This document shows positions 1-7,424 of a stretch of 32,366 nucleotides of DNA, one piece after another. The stretch is from an uncultured bacterium (GTDB taxonomy: Bacteria > Bacteroidota > Bacteroidia > Chitinophagales > Chitinophagaceae). Under the pieces are notes generated by a model. It ran no database searches. It saw only the letters and a program-made list of their open reading frames with translations, and was not told where the DNA came from. Within the stretch, counting starts at the first letter, position 1; each line of letters starts with the position of its first letter. The stretch spans positions 1 through 32,366 of the forward strand of contig CAILKQ010000083.1 of NCBI GenBank assembly GCA_903834825.1, given 5' to 3'. A program made the position numbers and the translations under genes.

Positions 1-301
1 AAACAGCCTTCCCTTTTTCCAAGGCAGCCACTGCATATTCTTCATGAAACTTTGGGGGCGTCGCAATATAGACTGCATTGATGGCTGGATCATTGATCAA
101 TGCTGCCGCATCGCTGAACCAGCAAGGTACCTGATGCCTTGCGGCATAATCTGCAGCCTTCACTGCATCCCTGCGCATCACCGCATGCAAGCTGGATTGG
201 GCCACTTTGTTGAATGCTGGTCCACTTTTTAGTTCGGTTACATTTCCGCAACCGATGATGCCCCATGAAATGGATTCCACTGTGTTCTGATGATTGTTCA
301 T
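1..301 (-). CDS. Gfo/Idh/MocA family oxidoreductase, N-terminal part (cut by window edge)
   Basis: This is the first ~100 residues of an NAD(P)-dependent sugar-type dehydrogenase; the rest lies left of the window. Reading the minus strand from the ATG at 301 gives an open frame with the Rossmann signature WGIIGCGNVTE near residue 12-22, then an NAV-YIATPP segment near residue 80 and a HEEYAVAALEKGKAV segment leading to the expected catalytic Lys-Pro just off the edge. This order is typical of the GFO_IDH_MocA N-terminal domain. No signal peptide is visible, so it is probably cytoplasmic, unlike the exported relative at 2009. It is transcribed divergently from the secreted protein at 344 with about 42 nt between start codons, so the two probably share a control region. 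Family assignment is firm; the substrate cannot be told. Confidence 0.85.
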   Translation of the reverse strand, partial: MNNHQNTVESISWGIIGCGNVTELKSGPAFNKVAQSSLHAVMRRDAVKAADYAARHQVPCWFSDAAALINDPAINAVYIATPPKFHEEYAVAALEKGKAV

Positions 302-343
302 AATTTTTCGGACCTTTTGATGGCTTTACCAAATGATGAAATT

Positions 344-1945
344 ATGAAATTCCTGCTAGTCTTGTTGCTGATTCCCTTCTCTAACCCAACAAATGCCCAA
401 GCCCTTGACCCGGAATTCAAGCTGGCTGCTGCGCAGGGCAAATTGGTCAATGAAGGTTTCAACCGGTGCATTGCCTATGTGAATGCATGGATGAAATATG
501 CTGATACAACAACCGGACTGATCCCAAGAAACATCACCGATTCAAAAGATTTCTGGAATGCCTGGGATGCGGCGGCAGATAACTATCCCTTCATGGTGCT
601 TACCTCGTCTATTTTGATGCCTGAGTTCTTTAAAGGCAAAGCCCTTGACATGTTAAAAACTGAACGGCAGCTTACCCCAAGGATCGGAAAACTTCCAGAC
701 ACGTACTCGTTTTCAAAACAGGGTTTTAAAAATGAAACCATTGATACCAACCAACTCATCTTCGGTGCGGCAGAATACATGAAAGATGGGCTCATCCCCC
801 TCACAGAGTGGCTGGGCAAAAGCCCCTGGAGCAATCGCATGCTGGAGATCCTGGACGACCTTCCCCTGCTCACCAGGGTTGCCAAAAACATCAATGGAAA
901 CTGGTATGGCAGCAGCGCAACAGTAGAAGTGAACGGAGATTTATTGCAGGTGCTCTCCCGCATGTATTGGTTCACCGGAAAAAGAAAATACCTTGATTGG
1001 GCAGTAGAGATTGCAGACAATTACCTGAACGAAAAACAGTTGCCAACAAGGGCCTTGGACCACCTGCGCATCCGTGATCATGGCTGTGAAATCATTTCCG
1101 GACTCTGTGAAGCCTATATAGCTGCTTACTATGCGATGCCTGAAAAAAGAAACCAGTGGAAGCCTTATGTTCATGAAATGCTGGACCGCATTCTTGAAAT
1201 AGGAAGAAATGAAGATGGATTGTTTTATGATGAAGTCAATCCACAAAATGGCAAGATTCTTTCTGCAAGATTGGCCGACAATTTTGGCTATACCTTCAAT
1301 GCCTACTGGTTCATTTCCAAGATTGATTCAACACCCGCCTACAAGAATGCAGTGATCAAGGCCCTCTCATCCCTCAACCAAAAATACAGGAACCACAATT
1401 GGGAGAGCGGCAGTGCGGATGGATATGCAGATGCCATCGAAGGCACCTTGAACCTCTACAACCGAGAACCCATCGCATCTGTGAGAGAATGGCTTGACAG
1501 TGAAATCAAAGTCATGTGGGCCATGCAAAAGCCCGACGGCATGATTGAGGGATGGCATGGGGATGGTAATTTTGCCCGTACTTCCATCATGTATTGTCTT
1601 TGGAAAACTCAGGGCATTGTTCCTTTGGAATGGGACAGCCAACTATCGATTGGCGCTGTACAAACTTCCAAAGGTGTGAAAATTGCCGTTTCGTCACCCG
1701 TTGGATGGAAAGGGAAATTGAAGTTTGATGTAGCCAGGCATTCCACCATGATGCATTATCCTGCAGATTATCCCAGGATCAACCAATACCAGGAATGGTT
1801 TGTGGTTGATGATAATCTGTTGTATGAATTGCACAATGTATACCGCGGAACAGTAAACAAAATCAAAGGCCGCTTGCTTACAAAAGGATTGTATGTTGAA
1901 GTGAAGGCTGGAGAAACTGTTTTCCTTGAAATTAGCAGCCACTAG
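344..1945 (+). CDS. secreted protein with alpha-helical toroid-like fold, possible glycoside hydrolase
   Basis: The predicted protein is 533 residues. The start at 344 is chosen because it gives a clean signal peptide (MKFLLVLLLIPF, cleavage near TNAQA); an upstream in-frame ATG at 290 would add 18 residues ahead of the hydrophobic core and overlap the divergent gene. The mature protein is rich in aromatic and acidic helical segments spaced like an (alpha/alpha)-toroid: DAWD/NYPFMV near residue 75, WYGSSATVEVNGD near 190, DHGCEIISGLCEAY near 245, DNFGYTFNAYW near 310, GSADGYADAIEG near 355, and GWHGDGNFART near 405. A short beta-rich tail follows. I do not recognise a specific family; a periplasmic or outer-surface polysaccharide-acting enzyme is an inference from the fold-like pattern and from the sugar-dehydrogenase neighbours on both sides. 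Confidence 0.6.
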   Translation: MKFLLVLLLIPFSNPTNAQALDPEFKLAAAQGKLVNEGFNRCIAYVNAWMKYADTTTGLIPRNITDSKDFWNAWDAAADNYPFMVLTSSILMPEFFKGKALDMLKTERQLTPRIGKLPDTYSFSKQGFKNETIDTNQLIFGAAEYMKDGLIPLTEWLGKSPWSNRMLEILDDLPLLTRVAKNINGNWYGSSATVEVNGDLLQVLSRMYWFTGKRKYLDWAVEIADNYLNEKQLPTRALDHLRIRDHGCEIISGLCEAYIAAYYAMPEKRNQWKPYVHEMLDRILEIGRNEDGLFYDEVNPQNGKILSARLADNFGYTFNAYWFISKIDSTPAYKNAVIKALSSLNQKYRNHNWESGSADGYADAIEGTLNLYNREPIASVREWLDSEIKVMWAMQKPDGMIEGWHGDGNFARTSIMYCLWKTQGIVPLEWDSQLSIGAVQTSKGVKIAVSSPVGWKGKLKFDVARHSTMMHYPADYPRINQYQEWFVVDDNLLYELHNVYRGTVNKIKGRLLTKGLYVEVKAGETVFLEISSH

Positions 1946-2008
1946 CATGGCGTAAGATCAGCCCTTTTTATTATCTTTTCATATCATTTTGATCAAGCCC
2001 AGAAACAT

Positions 2009-3373
2009 ATGCAAAACAGCAACACCAGAAGAAACTTTCTCAAAAACAGCGCAGCCCTGTTTGCCCTTTCTTCGATCAAGGCATCAGGATTGGAAGGATT
2101 TTCACTTGGGCCTGTAAGAAGGGTTGCCCTGATTGGCACGGGATGGTATGGCAAAAGCGATTTGTTCAGGCTGATGCAAGTAGCGCCCACAACCGTGGTG
2201 GGGCTCTGCGATGTAGACAAAAATCAATTGCAGGGAGCCGCTTCCTTGATTGCAGGAAGGTCAGCATCCAATGCCAATATTCCGCTTTATGGAGATTACC
2301 GCAAGATGCTGGCAGAACAAAAACCAGAGATCGTACTCATTGGATCTCCAGACCATTGGCATGCGCTACAAGCGATTGAATCGATCAAATCCGGCGCACA
2401 TGTCTATCTCCAAAAACCCATCAGTGTTGATGTACTGGAAGGGGAAGCCATCCTTGCTGCTGCAAGAAAATACAACAGAACGGTACAGGTAGGGACACAA
2501 AGAAGGAGCACCCCCCACCTGATGGAAGCAAAGAAAAATATTGTGGATGCAGGCCTCCTGGGCAAGGTCCATCACGTAGAAATGTGCTGCTATTACCACA
2601 TGCGCAGCAGCAACAATCCGTCCGTTCAGCCGGTCCCAGATTTTTTGGATTACGAAATGTGGACAGGCCCAGCACCGTTCAGGCCTTATGATGGACTGCC
2701 CCATCGCCGCTGGTGGCGTGCCTTCATGGAATACGGCAATGGGATCATGGGCGACATGTGCATCCACATGTTTGATACTGTAAGGTGGATGCTAGACCTG
2801 GGCTGGCCCAACAAGATCAGCTCAACTGGCGGCATCTATGGCAGCAATCCAGGAAAAAGCAATATTGCGGATTCACAGACAGCCATATTTGAATACGAGA
2901 ACTTGAATTGCGTTTGGCAACACCGCAGTTGGGGAACCGCAGCAGATCCTGAGTATCCCTGGTCTTTCAAAATTTATGGTGAAAATGGAACCCTTTGTGG
3001 CAGCACCCTGAAATATGATTTCATACCGTCAGGGAAAGGAGAAAAGATTCACCGCGATGTTGTGCTTGAAAAAGAAAAATATCCTGAAGACCTGACAGAA
3101 AAAGACATTGAGTTGTTTGCCGCTCCTGCAACCCGTGAGCACATGAGAAATTTTCTTGCTTCCATCGACAACAATACCAGACCAGTGGCAGACATTGAAG
3201 AAGGCCATATTTCAACGGCTTCCTGCATCCTTGCCAATGTTTCCATGAAACTCCAAAGGCCACTGGTGTATGATCCTGTCAAACGGATTGTCAAGAATGA
3301 TCGCGAGGCTACAGCACTGCTGAAAAGGGATTATCGGTCACCTTGGAAACACCCCCACCATCTTTTGTCTTAA
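2009..3373 (+). CDS. Tat-exported Gfo/Idh/MocA family oxidoreductase
   Basis: The protein is 454 residues, a typical length for the exported subgroup common in Bacteroidota. The N-terminus has a twin-arginine type leader (NTRRNFLKNSAALFAL), so it is likely folded with its cofactor before export. The Rossmann loop is VALIGTGWYGK near residue 36, followed by LCDVD near 68. The conserved LQKPIS segment near 135 supplies the catalytic-region Lys-Pro; VGTQRRS lies near 162, and the C-terminal domain has the MGDMCIHMFDTVRWM helix near 250. It starts 63 nt after the secreted putative glycosidase on the same strand, consistent with one transcription unit acting on a sugar product. The true substrate is not readable from sequence. 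It ends 9 nt before the transferase-like gene at 3383, which may be co-transcribed although functionally unrelated. Confidence 0.9.
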   Translation: MQNSNTRRNFLKNSAALFALSSIKASGLEGFSLGPVRRVALIGTGWYGKSDLFRLMQVAPTTVVGLCDVDKNQLQGAASLIAGRSASNANIPLYGDYRKMLAEQKPEIVLIGSPDHWHALQAIESIKSGAHVYLQKPISVDVLEGEAILAAARKYNRTVQVGTQRRSTPHLMEAKKNIVDAGLLGKVHHVEMCCYYHMRSSNNPSVQPVPDFLDYEMWTGPAPFRPYDGLPHRRWWRAFMEYGNGIMGDMCIHMFDTVRWMLDLGWPNKISSTGGIYGSNPGKSNIADSQTAIFEYENLNCVWQHRSWGTAADPEYPWSFKIYGENGTLCGSTLKYDFIPSGKGEKIHRDVVLEKEKYPEDLTEKDIELFAAPATREHMRNFLASIDNNTRPVADIEEGHISTASCILANVSMKLQRPLVYDPVKRIVKNDREATALLKRDYRSPWKHPHHLLS

Positions 3374-3382
3374 GGCCCATAC

Positions 3383-4150
3383 ATGACCATTTATCACCGT
3401 ACTGAATATCCGGAGCAGATGACCCCTGCGGATTTCGATCGCTACCTGGCGACGGGATGGTACCGCATGCGCCAACATGTTTTCACCTGCTCACACCTGT
3501 TTGATTTTAATGATGAAAGCGAACTCACAGGCCTGCGCAGGGTTTGGTGGATGCGGTTTTCCATCAACCGCATCCTTCAACATTCCTCCCACCAGAAATT
3601 GAAAAAAAGAAACAATGGATTTCAGGTGGTGATGGGCCCGCATGAAACAATCAGTACAGCAGAAGAGCATTTGTATAGTACTTACCGCGGGTCAATCGAT
3701 TTTGATGGATATCCCACGCTGCAAAATGCACTGCTTGACCATGTAGCAGATGCAACCATTTACAACAGCCATTCCATTGCTGTGTACGATGGAGAAAAAC
3801 TGATTGCCCTCGGCATTTTTGATTTGGGTGAAAAATCAGCTTCTTCTCAGATCCATTGCTATGATCCTGCATACGCGTCTTATAGCCTGGGGAAATACCT
3901 GATCTTACTCACCCTTGATCACCTGAGATCCCTGGGGCATGACTGGTACTATCCGGGCTATGTTTTTGCAGGAAACCCAAAAATGAACTACAAACTTTTT
4001 GCCGGAAAAGAAGCTGCCGAATATTTTGATCCTGAAACTGGAGAATGGCAGGCCTTTGTTGAGGAATTGCTGGATGATGAGCCCTACAATGAAGAACTCA
4101 TCCGCCTGGTCAGTGAAAAAATGTTTGGCAAAAAAGGGCCTAAGGCTTAG
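3383..4150 (+). CDS. arginyl/leucyl-tRNA-protein transferase-like (ATE/Bpt C-terminal domain)
   Basis: The 255-residue protein resembles the C-terminal aminoacyl-transfer domain of ATE1/Bpt enzymes, which attach Arg or Leu to protein N-termini for the N-degron pathway. Matching segments are LYSTYRGSIDFDGYP near 95-108, SIAVYDGEKLIALGIFD near 131-147, HCYDPAYASYSLGKYLIL near 156-173, YYPGYVFAGNPKMNYK near 190-205. The YDP...SLG...YY.GY...NYK order is the family signature. The N-terminal region lacks the clustered Cys residues of canonical members: only a single Cys is seen in the FTCSH stretch near residue 33, so any cluster-binding or N-degron recognition role is altered. No signal peptide, so cytoplasmic. 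It follows the Tat oxidoreductase by 9 nt, and its stop overlaps the stop of the opposing DUF3445 gene by 4 nt. Confidence 0.72.
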   Translation: MTIYHRTEYPEQMTPADFDRYLATGWYRMRQHVFTCSHLFDFNDESELTGLRRVWWMRFSINRILQHSSHQKLKKRNNGFQVVMGPHETISTAEEHLYSTYRGSIDFDGYPTLQNALLDHVADATIYNSHSIAVYDGEKLIALGIFDLGEKSASSQIHCYDPAYASYSLGKYLILLTLDHLRSLGHDWYYPGYVFAGNPKMNYKLFAGKEAAEYFDPETGEWQAFVEELLDDEPYNEELIRLVSEKMFGKKGPKA

Positions 4151-4875
4151 CCATGGCTGTTCAGTATTTCCTTGACCCGCTGAAGGTTCTTGTATTCCAG
4201 CGTAGATGCTGTCATGGAATTGATGCTCTCCAACAAAAGTTCCCGTTTCGATTGTTCTTCCCAAACCAATGACAGCGGATGCATGTCTACCTTCACAAAA
4301 AACAGGCAACAATCGCCCGCCATGCCCACCGTTGTCTGTGTTTCTGTCCTGAAATAAAGATCACCAATGCCTTTTGCAACAGGCCGTTGGTAGGCAGGAT
4401 GCTGGCTCAAACCCGGCAAGGATGTAACCGTCCAGACATGCCTCCTGAACATGGCACCATCCTTTGAAATGATGCCTGCCACTTTCTCGCTGGACGCCCT
4501 GAGGTTGTCGCCATCCGCCACAGGCAGGTGCAATCCAAAAAATGATTCACCCAATTTCCGGGCAGGAACAAATCCACTGGGAAAGCAAAAACAAATGGAA
4601 ACCAGGTTGCCTTTGTGAAGAATGGCAAGATCCTCCTCGCAGGCCAATGCAATGGACCTGATGTCTGTAGCATTGTTCAAGCCACAATATCTTCCCATCA
4701 TGTGTACCAAAGGAAGGGCATCTTCTGCTGTAGCCGTAAGGTCATGTCCGATGGTATCCAATTCATGCTTTTTCTGCAAGAGATACAATGGGTCTGGATG
4801 CCTGTTGAACGCATCCCCACTGTATTTGACAATGTCTGCTGAAACGGTATATGGAGCCTTTATAGGAAAAAACAT
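4147..4875 (-). CDS. DUF3445 / heme-dependent oxidative N-demethylase-like protein
   Basis: The 242-residue protein fits DUF3445, the family of the alpha subunit of heme-dependent oxidative N-demethylases that act on methylated amines. Supporting segments are DPLYLLQKKHELD near 28-40, the central SICFCFPSGFVPARKLGESFFGLH stretch near 93-116 (Pro-x6-Lys-x-Gly-x4-x-x-IH-like), PVADGD near 118, and FRRHVWTVTSLPGL near 143-156, where an arginine-histidine pair and a tryptophan are conserved in the family. No signal peptide. The likely start is ATG at 4875, with a TAnnTTTG-type -7 element at 4892-4899 just upstream. It converges on the transferase-like gene with a 4-nt stop overlap and sits 63 nt from the start of DNA encoding a receptor on the same strand. 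Demethylase activity is by family only; the partner reductase subunit is absent here. Confidence 0.68.
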   Translation of the reverse strand: MFFPIKAPYTVSADIVKYSGDAFNRHPDPLYLLQKKHELDTIGHDLTATAEDALPLVHMMGRYCGLNNATDIRSIALACEEDLAILHKGNLVSICFCFPSGFVPARKLGESFFGLHLPVADGDNLRASSEKVAGIISKDGAMFRRHVWTVTSLPGLSQHPAYQRPVAKGIGDLYFRTETQTTVGMAGDCCLFFVKVDMHPLSLVWEEQSKRELLLESINSMTASTLEYKNLQRVKEILNSHG

Positions 4876-4891
4876 GCAAAATAATCTTGCT

Positions 4892-4899
4892 CAAATGTA
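4892..4899 (-). promoter_or_regulatory. candidate -7 promoter element (TACATTTG) for DUF3445 gene
   Basis: On the minus strand the sequence TACATTTG matches the Bacteroidota -7 consensus TAnnTTTG exactly and lies 16 nt upstream of the ATG at 4875. The expected -33 TTTG is only matched by TTTC at 4918-4921, with an 18-nt spacer. This is therefore a half-supported promoter. Confidence 0.4.
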
Positions 4900-4938
4900 C
4901 AACATCCATCCGGCCTTGAAAACCAACAGGCACCAATG

Positions 4939-7347
4939 CTAAAATTTCAATGCCATCCCAACCCTGACCACCTGGGTTTCATAATAGTCTGTACTCACAT
5001 AACCAAACCCATTGCCCTGGATGGTTTTCCTGATGTTCATGGTATTCAGCAGATCGGTAGCATTGAAAAACAGTTCGCCCCTTCCTTTCATCATTGGTTT
5101 TTTTAAGCCCAGGTCCAAAGAAAACCTGCTGCCGATTTCACCCTGCGGAATTATGTCTGGCGCAAGATAGACCATTGTCAGTTGGGCCTCTGTGCCATTG
5201 GCAAACCTCAGCTGCTGATTGAGCTTCAGGTTCCAAGAAAATTTTCGTTGCAAACCAGCGCTGAAAAGGCTTTTTACAGGATACAAATTAACCACTGAAA
5301 ATGCATCAATGGTGTTTTGATAAAGATTCATGTTGATGTCAAACGAATATACCTTGCGCATTTTCTGGGAAAATTGAAGGTCAAGACCCGATGCAAAACT
5401 CTTCCCTGCATTTTGAAATACTGCATAGATGAGGTTATTCCCAGGGGCAATGGTAGAAATTCTGTTGATGGTGCCATTGGCCATTTTTTGATAAATAGCG
5501 CCATAGAAACTACCCGCCGGCCAAGTACTCCTAAAGCCCAGCTCAAGGGTATTGGTGAACTGCGGCCGAAGACCCGGATTGCCTACTTTAATGATTTCAG
5601 CATCATCATACTTAGGAAAAATTCTGATGTCCACTTCATTGGGCCTGTCCAACCGTCTGTTATAATATACACTCAGCTTGTTTTTCCCATCAAGTTTATA
5701 TCCCATCCGCAAAGAAGGAAAAGGCTGCAGATAATGATAGCCATCTGTTGTGTATGTATTGTGGTTGGGGTTGACCTCATATTGCAAGTCAAGGTATTCA
5801 GCCCGAAGACCAAGCTCCGTCTCGATTTTCTCTGTTTCATAGACGTAGTTGACATAGGCAGCAGGGATGAGTTCTCTGTAGTTGGCCCAGCCCCCGGCAT
5901 TGGCGTCAATGGCAGAATACTGACCTGGGAAAAACTGCATGTTGGTGGGGATAGAACGGTGCCTGAATTTTATGCCGGTTTCAATTCTTCCACTGGCCAA
6001 TGGTTTGGTATAATCAAGGTTGATGTCTGATACCTGCTCGTCTGAAAGCAATTTGAAGGCATCCTTTGATGTGTAGGCGGGAAGGATATTGTCAAAGAAA
6101 TATTTTTCATCCTCGCGGTGAAAGGTATAGTTGTACCCAACTGTCAACTGATGACCCGGTTGCGAAAATTTATGCTGGTAATTGATGGTTGCCATCACAG
6201 TTGTTTTCAGTTCATCTTCCAGAAACTGCCACAACCGCAATCGTTGGTTGAGGCCTGCATTGAAAAAAGGTTGGTCCCCGCGATCAATGATTTTTTCGGT
6301 TCCAAACATGCCTGAAATGCTGAGCAGATCATTGTCTCCAATGGTTTGGTCTACACCCAATCGAAAGTTGGTAAAAGCTGTATTCCTGTTGCGCTTGGTT
6401 TGTTGTCTGACAATATTCCCATTGCCGTAGTTGCGGTCTACAAATTCGTTTTTGTTGAGGGTCTCCGTATAGAGATAATCGCCCTGAAAAAACAGGTTGG
6501 TATTGTTTTTCCTGTAATTCAATGACAAGGATGGATTAAGCTTTGGGGTTGCCTTGTATTGTGGCCTGATCTGCGGAAGGTTGGCTTTCTTTTCCCATAA
6601 GGCACCAAGGCCACCCGCCATGCCAAGCTTTCCATTGAAACCCTCTTTCTTGCTCTTCTTGTACACCAGGTTGATGATGCCTGCATTGCCATTTGCATCA
6701 TATTTTGAAGAAGGGTTGTTGATGATCTCTATTTTCTCCAAGGCCGATGCGGGTATATTGTCCAGCCCCGTTTGGTTCCCAAAACCTGTGAGTGCTGTCT
6801 GCTTGCCATCCACCAGCACCATCACTTTATCACTTCCCCTGAGCAACAACTTTCCATCTTGTATTGTAACACCGGGCAGGTTCTTCATCACCTGCATGAC
6901 AGAACCCCCTGCCTGGGCAATCCCATCACTGACATTAAACGTGAATTTGTTCATCTGGTCATTCACTCCGGTTGGCTGCGATGAAACAATGATCTCGTTC
7001 AAGGTTGTTGCCTTGGGCTCCAAGGGAATAGGTTTGAGTTCAAGAAACTGACTGAGATTACCGATGAAAACTGATTGCCTCATGGGGAAATATCCCACCA
7101 ATGAAATGTCAAGAAAGTATCTGCTAGGAAGAATGCCTGAAAACCTGAATCGACCTTGCTCATCCGTGATCGTGCCGGCAACAAGGATACTGTCTGCCGA
7201 CCTTTTCAATAGAACATTGGCAAACCCCAACGGCAACTGTGTAGCCTTGGCTTGCACCATGCCTGATACAGATACAAGGTTTTGTGCATGGGCTAATGAT
7301 GCGTGCAAAAAGAGTACAAGGAGCAACAAATAAAATCTATCCTTCAT
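4939..7347 (-). CDS. TonB-dependent outer-membrane receptor (CarboxypepD_reg + plug + OMP_b-brl barrel)
   Basis: The 802-residue protein starts at 7347, where MKDRFYLLLLVLFLHASLAHAQ forms a signal peptide; an in-frame ATG ten codons earlier would bury it. After cleavage comes a carboxypeptidase-regulatory-like beta-sandwich (residues ~25-105, GMVQAKATQLPLGFANVLLKR...), then a TonB plug (LPGVTIQDGKLLLRGSDKVMVLVDGKQTAL near 165-195; ASALEKIEIINNPSSKYDANGNAGIINL near 205-235), and a long barrel with repeated aromatic beta-strands ending in VGMALKF, a proper C-terminal aromatic. No canonical SusD partner is adjacent, so it belongs to the stand-alone receptor class that imports, for example, peptides, siderophores or small glycans. 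It is on the same strand as the phosphoesterase gene upstream, 77 nt away. Substrate unknown. Confidence 0.9.
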   Translation of the reverse strand: MKDRFYLLLLVLFLHASLAHAQNLVSVSGMVQAKATQLPLGFANVLLKRSADSILVAGTITDEQGRFRFSGILPSRYFLDISLVGYFPMRQSVFIGNLSQFLELKPIPLEPKATTLNEIIVSSQPTGVNDQMNKFTFNVSDGIAQAGGSVMQVMKNLPGVTIQDGKLLLRGSDKVMVLVDGKQTALTGFGNQTGLDNIPASALEKIEIINNPSSKYDANGNAGIINLVYKKSKKEGFNGKLGMAGGLGALWEKKANLPQIRPQYKATPKLNPSLSLNYRKNNTNLFFQGDYLYTETLNKNEFVDRNYGNGNIVRQQTKRNRNTAFTNFRLGVDQTIGDNDLLSISGMFGTEKIIDRGDQPFFNAGLNQRLRLWQFLEDELKTTVMATINYQHKFSQPGHQLTVGYNYTFHREDEKYFFDNILPAYTSKDAFKLLSDEQVSDINLDYTKPLASGRIETGIKFRHRSIPTNMQFFPGQYSAIDANAGGWANYRELIPAAYVNYVYETEKIETELGLRAEYLDLQYEVNPNHNTYTTDGYHYLQPFPSLRMGYKLDGKNKLSVYYNRRLDRPNEVDIRIFPKYDDAEIIKVGNPGLRPQFTNTLELGFRSTWPAGSFYGAIYQKMANGTINRISTIAPGNNLIYAVFQNAGKSFASGLDLQFSQKMRKVYSFDINMNLYQNTIDAFSVVNLYPVKSLFSAGLQRKFSWNLKLNQQLRFANGTEAQLTMVYLAPDIIPQGEIGSRFSLDLGLKKPMMKGRGELFFNATDLLNTMNIRKTIQGNGFGYVSTDYYETQVVRVGMALKF

Positions 7348-7424
7348 CAAGTGGTTATTGGCACTAAATGTACGCAAGCGCAGTGCAGTTTGACCACTAC
7401 TTGCATAATTTATTGCTCAATCAA

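Noticed and set aside
4622-4942. Plus-strand open frames opposite the DUF3445 gene
   Set aside because: No motif or signal, and the opposite strand holds a family match with an upstream -7 element.
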